The notes under the pieces: model-generated | Told to the model about the DNA's origin: nothing | What the model saw: the letters and a program-made list of their open reading frames with translations, nothing else | Databases searched by the model: none | Made by a program: the position numbers and the translations under genes | Assembly: GCF_021513275.1 (NCBI RefSeq) | Contig: NZ_CP090978.1 | Coordinates: 3,906,001 to 3,970,000 of the forward strand | Reading direction: 5' to 3' | Length of the DNA: 64,000 nt | DNA from: Paenibacillus hexagrammi | GTDB lineage: Bacteria; Bacillota; Bacilli; Paenibacillales; NBRC-103111 | Shown here: piece after piece, positions 17,970-26,079 of the stretch | How positions within the stretch are numbered: the first letter of the stretch is position 1 | Layout of the letters: every line of letters starts with the position of its first letter

Positions 17970-18461
17970 TTATTCCACTCCCTTATGTGATGTAGGTTCG
18001 GACCCAGAGTAGTCCGATTTTGTTTGCCTATGTGCTTGCCATCGCTGCCACAGCTCCATGCCGGTTGCAGCCCATTCAATCACATCGCTGACCCTGCGCT
18101 GATGCTGCTGAACAACCCTCTCCGCGCTATGGATGGATTGGTTCATGACTTTGGAAGCAAGACGCAGTGATGCAGTAACCTCCCCCACAGCTGCACCTGC
18201 TTGCTCAACCTTCCCTAAGCTGCGCTGTAGTAGCTGGACATGGTGATGCATATCCTTCGCCACTGCATTCGCCTGCTTCAACAGCAGATCCGACTGCTCC
18301 GCGGTCTCTCTTACTACCTGCTGCGCTTCAGCTGTTGCGGAGCTCACTTGCAGCAGAGCTGCTCTTGCTGCGATAAGCGCCCGTACTGCGAATACGACCA
18401 AAACGACGAATGCGGCAGCCGCACATACAGCGCTAATATCCACCCAAGTCATGTCAATCAC
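17970..18461 (-). CDS. ytxG: DUF948 protein, YtxG-like general stress protein
   Basis: A 163 aa protein with one N-terminal membrane helix (about 8-30, AVCAAAAFVVLVVFAVRAL) followed by a long heptad-rich helical region (about 35-135), as in DUF948 proteins. The stop is 1 base before the ytxH start at 17968, so both are one operon in the ytxG-ytxH order known from Bacillus. Cellular role is poorly understood beyond stress induction. Confidence 0.85.
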   Translation of the reverse strand: MIDMTWVDISAVCAAAAFVVLVVFAVRALIAARAALLQVSSATAEAQQVVRETAEQSDLLLKQANAVAKDMHHHVQLLQRSLGKVEQAGAAVGEVTASLRLASKVMNQSIHSAERVVQQHQRRVSDVIEWAATGMELWQRWQAHRQTKSDYSGSEPTSHKGVE

Positions 18462-18607
18462 CTCTAGCTTTCTTGATGGCTGCTTCTAGACGAATGCCTA
18501 TGAATTACTACAGTATAAGTATGTGGCGCTTGTCTTGACACAAACTTCGTGAAAAAAGTGTAGAACCTGTCATAATAGATGGCAAAAGAATTCACAGGAG
18601 GATATTC

Positions 18608-19240
18608 ATGCAGCGTGACCAGGGGATTAGGGAAATTGAACGAACACGAATTGTTGCAATCGTAAGAGGGGTAAAAGAAGCACATATCGCGTCGGTTGCT
18701 GAGGCTCTCTTTAGCGGCGGCGTCACAGTAATGGAAGTAACACTCAATACACCAGGTGCACTGGATATGATCAAAGAACTCCAGCACCGATTCGGAGAGA
18801 AGATGTATATCGGAGCAGGTACAGTACTGGATATGGAGGATGCCCATAAAGCTGTAGAAGCAGGGGCATCGTTTCTAGTAACTCCAAATCTGGATGAGGA
18901 CGTTATCCGTTGGTCCGTCTCTCAAGGCATTCCTATTTTCCCTGGGGCTATGACACCGACTGAAGTTGTGAAAGCCTGGAAAGCAGGCGCGACGGCTGTC
19001 AAAATTTTCCCAAGCGCGAGCCTGGGATTAGCCTATATAAAGGAACTGATGGGACCGCTTAGCCAAGTCCCTATGATGGCTGTTGGCGGTGTAACGGAAA
19101 GCAATATTAAGGAGTTTTTAGAGCTCGGCTGTTATGGACTTGGGATTGGCGGATCGCTTATTAATCTCAAGGAAATCGAAGCAGGCAATTTCTCGTGGAT
19201 CACGGATAAAGCCACAAAGCTTTTGGCAGCTGCCAAATAA
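18608..19240 (+). CDS. eda: KDPG/KHG aldolase
   Basis: Bifunctional 2-keto-3-deoxy-6-phosphogluconate / 4-hydroxy-2-oxoglutarate aldolase (210 aa), a class I TIM-barrel enzyme splitting KDPG to pyruvate and glyceraldehyde-3-phosphate. Visible: RIVAIVRG start strand, catalytic Glu in VMEVTLNTP, IGAGTVLD, and Schiff-base Lys in AVKIFPSASLG, with GVTESNIKEFLELGCYGLGIGGSL phosphate site in shorter pieces. Start has CAGGAGG upstream. It stands alone, so it may serve uronate or gluconate degradation encoded elsewhere; the glucose dehydrogenase at 10.3-11.5 kb would feed gluconate. Confidence 0.93.
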   Translation: MQRDQGIREIERTRIVAIVRGVKEAHIASVAEALFSGGVTVMEVTLNTPGALDMIKELQHRFGEKMYIGAGTVLDMEDAHKAVEAGASFLVTPNLDEDVIRWSVSQGIPIFPGAMTPTEVVKAWKAGATAVKIFPSASLGLAYIKELMGPLSQVPMMAVGGVTESNIKEFLELGCYGLGIGGSLINLKEIEAGNFSWITDKATKLLAAAK

Positions 19241-19310
19241 GCCTTTTCTGGCATGGACATGGTCGTTCAACACAGGACGAGCAGATTGCCTGCCGAAAAA
19301 ATTAAGATAA

Positions 19311-19352
19311 GAAATAGCCATCTGCTCCAACTCTGGAGTAGATGGCTATTTC
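19311..19352. terminator. bidirectional terminator between eda and the SufR-like gene
   Basis: GAAATAGCCATCT-G-CTCCA pairs with TGGAG-T-AGATGGCTATTTC (19311-19329 with 19334-19352). It overlaps the last codons of the regulator gene on the minus strand. Confidence 0.85.
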
Positions 19353-19945
19353 CTTCCTCGTATTCTGTATATACACTTACTGCCGCCCTTTGCCAAGCAC
19401 TCTGTGCGCTCCACATCTGCGTCCAGCAAATTTTGAAACAGCTTTAATTCACACTGGCACGCTTGCTGAAACCGGTAAGCCACCTGCGTGATGGGACAAT
19501 TGTGCTCACTAAATGTATATTCATCTTGGCCTGTTTGCGACCATTCCACCATGTATCCGTTCTCGTTCTGAATCCGAGCTAACTCTTCGATCCGTTCTTC
19601 CAACTTGGAGAAGTCCATTCTGGATTGGTATCTCTGCTCCATAGTACCTTGCCTACGTGCAAACAAGCGATCCACCAGATCTTCACCATCATCTTGAACG
19701 AGCTCGCTAAGCAAATCCAAAGTCAACTGCATATAGTTCTTAGGGAATAAATCATCCGCTTGTGCAGCTAATGAATACAAGCTTGTGGGTCTTCCCATTG
19801 CTTGTCGCACCAATTTCGTCTCTAGCAATCCGTCACGGTCTAACGTATTGATATGCCTTCTTACAGCCATCTCCGTAATTCCGAGCTGTTTCGACATGTC
19901 GTGGACGCTTAAAGGCCCCTGCGTTTTCAGCATGGAGAGGATCAC
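19346..19945 (-). CDS. SufR/DeoR-like winged-helix regulator with C-terminal Cys cluster
   Basis: A 199 aa transcription factor. The N-terminus is a winged helix (SVHDMSKQLGITEMAVRRHI), the middle is helical, and the C-terminus has five Cys: C-x12-C-x-C-x17-C-x7-C (NCPITQ... ACQCEL... TECLAKGGSKCIYRI). This layout recalls SufR-type iron-sulfur-sensing repressors. The reading starts at GTG 19945 without a ribosome binding site; in-frame codons upstream (PETSTRK) fit the family N-terminus but have no start, while an ATG at about 19980 with AGGTGAG is out of frame, so the true start is uncertain or shifted. Metal or cluster binding is inferred. Confidence 0.72.
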   Translation of the reverse strand: MILSMLKTQGPLSVHDMSKQLGITEMAVRRHINTLDRDGLLETKLVRQAMGRPTSLYSLAAQADDLFPKNYMQLTLDLLSELVQDDGEDLVDRLFARRQGTMEQRYQSRMDFSKLEERIEELARIQNENGYMVEWSQTGQDEYTFSEHNCPITQVAYRFQQACQCELKLFQNLLDADVERTECLAKGGSKCIYRIRGRK

Positions 19946-20061
19946 TTTTCGTGTGGAAGTTTCAGGTCCTGTATCATAAGCTCACCTACCCTCGGAACTG
20001 TGATTATGTCTCATTTTACAGCATCCGATACAATAAGTAAATTAAGAAACAAGTATGTATG

Positions 20062-20499
20062 TTATGCCAATTCCTTCTTGATAAAGGCTTCCACGCTTGC
20101 TCCAAACTCATTGAACGCTGCTGGCAGGCTAGAAATGAGCGGATGTAGACCTTCCCGTGGGTAATCTACAAATTCCTGTACAAGCGGCTTTCTTAATTTA
20201 ACAAGCTCAAGAAGCGTTGCTGTCAGAGATTCACTATAGGCTCCTTCGCCATGCACGATTTCGACAATATCCTCATAGCTGCTGGCATCCCGTAAGATAA
20301 ACGCGTCGATAAGAAGACTACCGATATCAGTAACGGTCTCAATCGCTAAATGCAGCACTCTTTCCTGTGACATGTGCAGCACCAAGGCGTTTTGCAGGTC
20401 AGCTTTCGACCACTGCTCCATTAACTCCCTGCATACTCCCGACAACGTGCCAAGAAACTGAATTCGTTCATTAATCTGTTCGTGGTTGATGAAATACAT
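20062..20499 (-). CDS. DUF86/HepT-like protein (YutE-like)
   Basis: A 145 aa all-helical protein matching the Bacillus YutE/DUF86 group: MYFINHEQINERIQFL start, ERVLHLAIETVTDIGSLLIDAFI core and LRKPLVQEFVDYP. DUF86 includes HepT, the ribonuclease toxin of MntA-HepT pairs, but no MntA nucleotidyltransferase lies beside it, so toxin function is doubtful. Its start is 4 bases after the stop of a 35-codon membrane ORF, indicating translational coupling. Confidence 0.82.
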   Translation of the reverse strand: MYFINHEQINERIQFLGTLSGVCRELMEQWSKADLQNALVLHMSQERVLHLAIETVTDIGSLLIDAFILRDASSYEDIVEIVHGEGAYSESLTATLLELVKLRKPLVQEFVDYPREGLHPLISSLPAAFNEFGASVEAFIKKELA

Positions 20500-20503
20500 G
20501 CTG

Positions 20504-20611
20504 CTATCTCCGTCCTCTTTTTCTCCATTTAGTCCAAATCACCATAGCCGCAAATGTCGCTACTACCAGTAAGACCAGTAATACCGCTTGCATGACATAC
20601 TCATAACTCAT
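20504..20611 (-). CDS. 35-aa single-pass membrane miniprotein upstream of yutE-like gene
   Basis: ATG 20611 has AGGGTGA 6 bases upstream and encodes MSYEYVMQAV, a hydrophobic helix (about residues 7-26, rich in V, L and A) and a basic tail WTKWRKRGRR. The coding end supplies the ribosome binding site (GGAG) of the next gene. Good start signal, clear membrane helix with positive inside tail, and tight coupling argue that it is real. No family recognised. Confidence 0.6.
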   Translation of the reverse strand: MSYEYVMQAVLLVLLVVATFAAMVIWTKWRKRGRR

Positions 20612-20734
20612 ATGACTTCACCCTCTTGCTTCTCCTAGCCCATGGCTGTATTCTACATTTTAGTGTATCGCTACAGAATAGGAGCGTCAAGCACTCCAGC
20701 TGTGGTGATCGAGATTCGAGGTCACAACTAACAA

Positions 20735-21397
20735 TTACTTGAATCTAGCCAGCAAAGCCCAGCGCCGCTGTTGCTTGCGGCTGTACTTAGGAAGCCCGCG
20801 ATAAATATCTATCGCTTCCCGATAGGCTCTCTTCGCGTCTGCAGCGCGACCAAGCTTTTGATACAACTGTCCTAGCTTGTAATACGCTTCAACCGATGAA
20901 GAATGCACCTCACGGAAGCGTTCCACGTAGGCAACAGCCTTCTCTGGAGCTGAACCGGCCAAAGCTTCTCCCAATCGCAAATACGGTTCGCCATATTTGA
21001 CCCGTGGGTTCAGCTCCAGTGCCTTGATCATCAACTGCTCCCCTTGGGCAAGGTCGCCTGTTTGTAAACGGCATAGTCCAAGCTCGGCATGAACTTCAGC
21101 GGAATCCTCCATCACAATTAATGTTTGCTCCAGAAGCTGAGCCGCTTCCGAGTATTTCTTCTTCTCCAATAAGATCCGTGCAAGCTCCAGCTTGGCAGAA
21201 GTGTCGTGCGGGTTCGCATGCAGGTCCTGTCTTAATCGTGATGCTCTGCGGCTCAAACGAAACGGACGCACGAAGCTTGGTGTCAGTCCGACAAACCTGC
21301 GGTCCAGTACATAAATAATAATAAGTAAAACAATAATGGCGATGATCGGATTGCCCGTTAGGTACAATAACAAGCTGAAAATAAGAATTTTACTCAA
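20735..21397 (-). CDS. membrane-anchored tetratricopeptide repeat protein
   Basis: A 220 aa protein starting at TTG 21397, chosen because GGAGG is 9 bases upstream and inside the longer reading. Two close hydrophobic segments at the N-terminus (SKILIFSLLLYL and PIIAIIVLLIIIYVL) are followed by about four TPR units (SAKLELARILLEKKKYSEAA, AEVHAELGLCRLQTGDLAQG, VEAYYKLGQLYQKLGRAADA). The tail is basic (RKQQRRWALLARFK). TPRs usually mount protein complexes; the partner is unknown. Confidence 0.82.
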   Translation of the reverse strand: MSKILIFSLLLYLTGNPIIAIIVLLIIIYVLDRRFVGLTPSFVRPFRLSRRASRLRQDLHANPHDTSAKLELARILLEKKKYSEAAQLLEQTLIVMEDSAEVHAELGLCRLQTGDLAQGEQLMIKALELNPRVKYGEPYLRLGEALAGSAPEKAVAYVERFREVHSSSVEAYYKLGQLYQKLGRAADAKRAYREAIDIYRGLPKYSRKQQRRWALLARFK

Positions 21398-21477
21398 AAT
21401 AAACGAACCTCCCGTGTAAAAACAATGACAGATAGTATGAACCATCCTATTCTACCATATTTTTCTTAGGGTCGGCA

Positions 21478-21513
21478 TAAAAAATGCAGTCTTCGGATCA
21501 ACCGAACAACTGC
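21478..21513 (-). terminator. terminator downstream of the CheY-like gene
   Basis: On the minus strand GCAGT-TG-TTCGG / CCGAA-G-ACTGC hairpin with ATTTTTTA after it. Confidence 0.75.
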
Positions 21514-21525
21514 TTGCTTTTGCAA

Positions 21526-21891
21526 CTAATTTTTATTAAAAACACGTTTAACTGCATCAACGACTTGAAAAGGTGTAAAAGGCTTCGCGATAAAATCTTT
21601 CGCGCCGATTTCAAGCGCCCTCAATATAAAGGATTGCTGGGCAAACGTGGAGCACATGATGATTTTAGCCGCAGGATCCTTCTCTAGGATCAGCTTTAAT
21701 GCTTCTACGCCGTCAAGCTCCGGCATCGATACATCCATGATGACCCCATCGGGTTTGATGATCGGATACATGTCCACCGCTTCTTGACCGTTAACGGCTA
21801 CATGAACAACATGAAAGCCATGCTCCGACAATATCGAGGTAAGCATTGATCTCATGAGAGGTGTATCGTCTACGATCATGATTCGAGTCAC
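21526..21891 (-). CDS. CheY-like single-domain response regulator
   Basis: A 121 aa receiver domain without an output domain. Acid pocket Asp in MIVDDTP, phosphorylation Asp in VIMDVSMPELDG, conserved Ser/Thr in IIMCSTF and Lys in FIAKPFTP. Single-domain regulators of this kind act on flagellar motors (CheY) or in phosphorelays (Spo0F). No chemotaxis or kinase gene is next to it. Start overlaps no neighbour. Confidence 0.9.
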   Translation of the reverse strand: MTRIMIVDDTPLMRSMLTSILSEHGFHVVHVAVNGQEAVDMYPIIKPDGVIMDVSMPELDGVEALKLILEKDPAAKIIMCSTFAQQSFILRALEIGAKDFIAKPFTPFQVVDAVKRVFNKN

Positions 21892-22015
21892 TATCCCCTA
21901 CCTCCCCTTCTCGTAATATGGGTACTACTATCATAACGGCTGGGAGGGCCAAAAAGATTAGTCATTCGAGATTTTTATCAAGTGATGCTATAATGAAAAG
22001 AAAAGGAGATTACAT

Positions 22016-22279
22016 ATGAGCAATCAGCAATCGCAAACTTGGCAAAAGAGAAAACAACTGGGCAGGTCCAAGTATCTGCTGCAGTTCGGTGTACTACCTT
22101 GGGGGATCGGACTAACGATTCTATTCGGTATCATCGAATTTATTTCTTTTCATGAAATGATTTGGAATTGGATTCCCGTGAGGCTCGTCGTTTTTTCGAT
22201 GGTAGGATTCTTCATCGCAAACGGCCGTTGGCAGTCTATGGAACGAAGGTTTGAGGCGTCTCGCCAAGAGCAGCCCTAA
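22016..22279 (+). CDS. small two-pass membrane protein (87 aa)
   Basis: Good start with AAGGAG before ATG 22016. The protein has a polar basic N-terminus and two hydrophobic segments (about 27-45 and 56-72), and ends in a charged tail. Not recognised. It is followed by a bidirectional terminator. Confidence 0.65.
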   Translation: MSNQQSQTWQKRKQLGRSKYLLQFGVLPWGIGLTILFGIIEFISFHEMIWNWIPVRLVVFSMVGFFIANGRWQSMERRFEASRQEQP

Positions 22280-22316
22280 GGCAGCTGAGCCCTCCATTTA
22301 CCAATATCATCTTGCT

Positions 22317-22342
22317 GAGCAGCCCCGAAGGCTGCTCATTTT
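22317..22342. terminator. bidirectional terminator
   Basis: GAGCAGCC-CCGAA-GGCTGCTC followed by ATTTT; lies between convergent genes. Confidence 0.8.
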
Positions 22343-22354
22343 GCTTGCTGCCGG

Positions 22355-22753
22355 CTAATGCAGCAATTCCTGACTATCTGCATCCTCAGTGCCGAATACG
22401 GATGCCTTCCTCATCATTTTGAAATGATCCTCCAGCTCCTTCTTAACCGAGCCAAACGTCAGAACCTGTTCCTTGAAATCTTCGCGTTCATTTCCTTTAG
22501 CAATAGATGCCTTCCTCCCAAATAGCTGTTCGGATACATCCACATACGCATCATGCAAATTGTTGTCATACCAGTCGATTTCAGTGCTCACATCTTTTTT
22601 GTATATATGAGACATTTCAAGATGATCGCCGGATGCGGTAAATTCAGCTAAGTAGGTCTCACTGCTGCCTTCAAGCTTCACTTCTATATCCGCACACCGA
22701 ATGTCGTTGCGCTCCGTAAATCGGACGATTTCAGCATAAGCGACTTCTTTCAA
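22355..22753 (-). CDS. hypothetical protein (132 aa)
   Basis: Soluble acidic protein; TTG 22753 is preferred as start since AAAGGAG lies 8 bases before it. The body (IRCADIEVKLEGSSETYLAEF) looks like a mixed beta/alpha small domain, with a helical tail rich in K and E. I do not recognise a family and see no motif. Stands between the small membrane protein (convergent) and the broken SgrR-like gene. Confidence 0.55.
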   Translation of the reverse strand: MKEVAYAEIVRFTERNDIRCADIEVKLEGSSETYLAEFTASGDHLEMSHIYKKDVSTEIDWYDNNLHDAYVDVSEQLFGRKASIAKGNEREDFKEQVLTFGSVKKELEDHFKMMRKASVFGTEDADSQELLH

Positions 22754-22806
22754 CAGAAACACTCCTTTTACCAAACTATATATATAGAGTATTTCCTTGA
22801 ATGGAT

Positions 22807-24635
22807 TTATTTATCAGACGAAGCCTGCGCGAACCATACTCTTCGAAAGTCTACCCAACCCAAATCGCTAATTTTGATTCCGCGGATCGAAGAATGGTAG
22901 CTGGTTCGAAAGAAGCGATGAAGGACGAATAAAAACGTCTTTTCCTTTTGTAAATCAACATAGATAGCGTCCATTTGACGAATCCGGGTTTCTTGGTCAG
23001 GCTCAGCAAGCAAATCGGCAACTCTTTGCTCAACAGCTTCAATCATGCTATCGTCCATATGTACTCGAACGTAACTGTTTCTTTGCTCTAGCGCCTCTAT
23101 GAGATGCAGCTCATAGCCACTCTCCATGATCACTTGGTACAGAATCATATCCGCTTTTTTAATATGAGGTAGATCGACCATTTCTTGCTCGCTGCAAACT
23201 AGAACATTCACTTGGATACCGGCTAGCGCACACTGATTTCGTATCCACAGCGCATCTTGCTCATGCTGGGGATAGATATAAATGCACAGTTGCTCGCCCT
23301 TATATCCCATCTCGCTAAGCAGTCTCTTCGCTTCCACTAGATGATATTCTGGGTTCGAGACGATCATATGCGTATCGGGTAGAAAGCCTTTGGCCGGCAA
23401 AACCCGGGAACCACCAAGCTCTTTAATCATCCCTTCCCTATCTAGCAAAAGGTCTATAGCTTTACGAAACAAAATATGCTGCTGCGGACCTTCTTTGTTC
23501 ATATTAAACGTTAACAAGCTGCAACCCAGCACAAGCCTGTCGATGCTGTTCCATTCCGCGTCTTTCTCCTCCAGTCCCGGGGGCAGACCTGGGTCTTCAT
23601 GCTCGCTTATCATTTGAATGAGCTCCATGTTCTGCTTTACTGGAAGTAATCCATGCGGCAGAAACTAAATCTCAATTTGGTCCAGGTGTGGTCTTAAATC
23701 AAAATACCGGTCAAAAGCAACAAGCTTACAGGTATACTCATCATGCCTCTCAAGCGGAATGGCCCCGTGCCTATTGGGAGTTGTCCGAACAGAGGCTGAT
23801 GATCCCGACAAAAATCCTCCGGCACGATGGAAGTCGACGTATAAGTAAGCTGCATTACAAATAAATAGTTTGGCTGCTTCAGATGAAAGCGCACCTTATA
23901 CCGATTCAATATTTCCACATCCCGGATGTCATTCACCAACCAGCTTTGACCCGAACACAGCTCAGGATCTTGAAGACGATGAACCGTATACCGTACATCT
24001 TCAGCCGTCATTTCCCTGCCGTGATGAAACAATACGCCCTTACGTAAATAAAAGGTCCAGCTAAGTTGGTCTTCGCTAACCTCCCAGGAGTGAGCGAGAT
24101 GCGGCCGGAGCGTACCTTTTACCTGATCATACCGGACAAGCGTGTCAAAGATATGATTCATCATATGACAATCGAATGCAAAAAAAGTATGCGCCGGATC
24201 CAAAGTCGCAATACGTTTAAAAACGGGAAAACGCAAAATATCCGAGCAGAGCTCCTCGCGATCAATAGAGCGGTATCCAAAATGGCCAGACAGCCACTCC
24301 ATGAATGAATCCTGCAGCGCAGCCCCGTCATCGATTTTATGCAGCAGCTCGATAGCTCCGTTGTAATCCCCTCTCCCGGCTAGCTCCTTAACCTCTTGGG
24401 TTAACATGTCTTTAGCGGACTTCAAAAAAGTCAGCTCTGAAGCATTGCCTCTACCTCTCCCAGGACTCCAAATGATCCATTGGCGCTCTGACATCTTTTT
24501 GAGCAGAAGCTTCACATTGCGAGTTGAGCAGTACAATTTGACAGCCAATTCCTCAAGAGTAACGCGGATCGGTTGGCCTTCAATGACCGGGTCGAAGCCA
24601 GAGCGAAGCTCCAAATAGTACGTTAATATTTGCAT
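22807..24635 (-). pseudogene. SgrR-like transcriptional regulator with solute-binding domain, broken by a frameshift and a stop
   Basis: The intact protein would be about 600 aa: N-terminal SgrR winged helix (QILTYYLELRSG, VTLEELAVKLYCSTRNVKLL), linker, then an oligopeptide-binding-protein-like SBP_bac_5 domain (AHSWEVSEDQLSWTFYLRKG, IGTGPFRL). One base is missing around plus 23750-23755, shifting out of frame after TGPFRL; the correct frame resumes (ERHDEYTCKLVAFDRYFDLR), then meets a TAG at 23665-23667 (Trp expected), and continues to 22807 (FLPHGLLPVKQ...). Two independent lesions make true decay likely. Such regulators sense sugars or peptides and typically control a divergent transporter. 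Confidence 0.8.
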
Positions 24636-24757
24636 AGCATCCATCCTAACAAGCTGCTCAAATAAAAGGGAAATTCATAAAGTAAATTATACTCTTTTTG
24701 TTCCCCTTAAACTAGCTGTATGCTATAGCCATCAGGAAAAGAAAGGAAGTGATCGGG

Positions 24758-24913
24758 ATGTTACCTAATATGATTTATTCATCGGAGAAAATGATGCAAT
24801 GGCAGCAGCAGGAGCTGGAAAAACAATCGAGGGGGCAATGGATGTGGAGTGCAGCCAAACAACCAGTAAACCAATTTCGTATGCTGATGATTAGCCTCTT
24901 TTTCTTCGTTTAA
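24758..24913 (+). CDS. small ORF (51 aa) divergent from the SgrR-like gene
   Basis: ATG 24758 has GGAAGTG 10 bases upstream. The product MLPNMIYSSEKMMQWQQQEL... is glutamine-rich and ends in a hydrophobic LMISLFFFV. It overlaps the end of the convergent vanZ-like gene by 23 bases. The position, divergent from a SgrR-like regulator, suits a regulated leader or a small membrane peptide, but I know no family. Confidence 0.4.
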   Translation: MLPNMIYSSEKMMQWQQQELEKQSRGQWMWSAAKQPVNQFRMLMISLFFFV

Positions 24914-25391
24914 TCCAGACAATTAAAGCTACAAGAAGTAGAGCCGACAAGATACCTATTGAATCAATCGCGATATCAATCGCATGACCCGTTCGCTGAG
25001 GTACAAAGGTTTGATGCCATTCATCCGAAGCTGCATAGAGAACGGATATCAAGCAGGAGGTGACCAGTGCCTTGGACGCTCTGACCGGTTTGGCCAATAA
25101 AGTAAGTGAACACAGCAGGGCAAGGATACCGTACTCGGTAACATGTCCTGCTTTTCTTATAAAGAACTCTATGAGCCCAATTGGGTCCTGCCACGTGACC
25201 GTATCTTGATCGTAAACAAACTCCCAATGCGGTAAGCTCCCCAGGAAGCCACTCCCTTGAAACCACTGAGACAATAGCGGTCTTAGACTCTGCTGTTGAT
25301 AGGTCTCTGCTGATTTCATAAAAATAACCGCCATCCAAAGGAGAGTAGCGGCTAACAAGATGTAAAAACGAAATGCGTATTTCTTATTCAT
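24891..25391 (-). CDS. VanZ-family membrane protein
   Basis: A 166 aa membrane protein with about four helices and the VanZ core motifs AGHVTEYGILALL and SDEWHQTFVPQRTG. VanZ confers low-level teicoplanin resistance in the Tn1546 context; chromosomal homologues are common in Firmicutes and their role is unclear. The gene start overlaps the stop of 25384-25719 by 8 bases, indicating co-transcription. Confidence 0.88.
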   Translation of the reverse strand: MNKKYAFRFYILLAATLLWMAVIFMKSAETYQQQSLRPLLSQWFQGSGFLGSLPHWEFVYDQDTVTWQDPIGLIEFFIRKAGHVTEYGILALLCSLTLLAKPVRASKALVTSCLISVLYAASDEWHQTFVPQRTGHAIDIAIDSIGILSALLLVALIVWIKRRKRG

Positions 25392-25719
25392 AGGAACTCT
25401 TCTCCTCTATCGTCGTTTTCTTACGAATGCTTAGAAGTGCAAATAGCTCAAGCACCATCAAATTGACGGATGAGATACCGAAAAAGACATTTCCGAAAAT
25501 AATGCGAAAGCTATCCATATTTACGGATTTCCACCATATCAACGCAGCTACGGTCATCCCTGCATTGAGTACTGTCGAGAGCCAAAACGACAACGCCAAT
25601 CGGTTGGTTCTCCGCATGATGGATACACCTATGATAAATGGCAGAGCAAAAGCCAGCCCGAGAAAAGTCCAATAAAGTACATTATCTGACACGTTGTTGT
25701 CACTCCCGCTATTGATCAA
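25384..25719 (-). CDS. hypothetical three-pass membrane protein
   Basis: A 111 aa protein with three hydrophobic segments (VLYWTFLGLAFALPFIIGV, LSFWLSTVLNAGMTVAALIW, SVNLMVLELFALLSI) and a short basic tail. Not recognised. It is the first gene of a unit with the vanZ-like gene. Divergent to the tRNA gene. Confidence 0.65.
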   Translation of the reverse strand: MINSGSDNNVSDNVLYWTFLGLAFALPFIIGVSIMRRTNRLALSFWLSTVLNAGMTVAALIWWKSVNMDSFRIIFGNVFFGISSVNLMVLELFALLSIRKKTTIEEKSSYE

Positions 25720-25840
25720 CTATCTTGTCTTCTAGGTTAGCATGAATGCTTGCATGGCACAATGTTTACGGGACGATGCAACAGAATCGTCAAACCTTTG
25801 CCCCTATTAAGAGCAGGAAGTTTTTTTCTGAAACAAGGTC

Positions 25841-25869
25841 TTGCAAGTGGACAAATTTTCGTGTATATT
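25841..25869 (+). promoter_or_regulatory. promoter of tRNA-Ala
   Basis: TTGCAA (25841-25846), 17-base spacer, TATATT (25864-25869), 21 bases before the mature tRNA. Confidence 0.65.
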
Positions 25870-25890
25870 ATGAAAAGTCAGCTCACATAC

Positions 25891-25963
25891 GGGGCCTTAG
25901 CTCAGCTGGGAGAGCGCATCGCTGGCAGCGATGAGGTCAGGGGTTCGATCCCCCTAGGCTCCA
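25891..25963 (+). tRNA. tRNA-Ala, anticodon GGC
   Basis: Full cloverleaf of 73 bases: acceptor stem GGGGCCT/AGGCTCC, D arm GCTC-AGCTGGGA-GAGC, anticodon stem CATCG/CGATG with loop CTGGCAG (anticodon GGC), T arm AGGGG-TTCGATC-CCCCT. The G3:U70 wobble that AlaRS recognises is present. CCA is not encoded. A single isolated tRNA with its own promoter and terminator. Confidence 0.97.
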
Positions 25964-25970
25964 TACTAAT

Positions 25971-26007
25971 AAGCACCGCAACCTCATGGTTGTGGTGCTT
26001 ATTTCTT
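25971..26007 (+). terminator. terminator of the tRNA gene
   Basis: AAGCACCGCAACC-TCAT-GGTTGTGGTGCTT, 13-bp stem, then ATTTCTTT. Confidence 0.9.
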
Positions 26008-26018
26008 TAGAGACACGG

Positions 26019-26073
26019 GGGTGAGAACCCCGGAGGGTTAGCCCTCACTTGGTTCACCCTCTTTTTTATATCC
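26019..26073 (+). terminator. second hairpin with T run after tRNA-Ala
   Basis: GGGTGAGAACC ... GGTTCACCC with inner AGGGTTAGCCCT, followed by TCTTTTTT. It may back up the tRNA terminator. Confidence 0.5.
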
Positions 26074-26079
26074 TACGGC

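Noticed and set aside
20062..20499. MntA-HepT toxin-antitoxin pair
   Set aside because: No nucleotidyltransferase antitoxin gene lies beside the DUF86 gene; it is closer to the YutE group.
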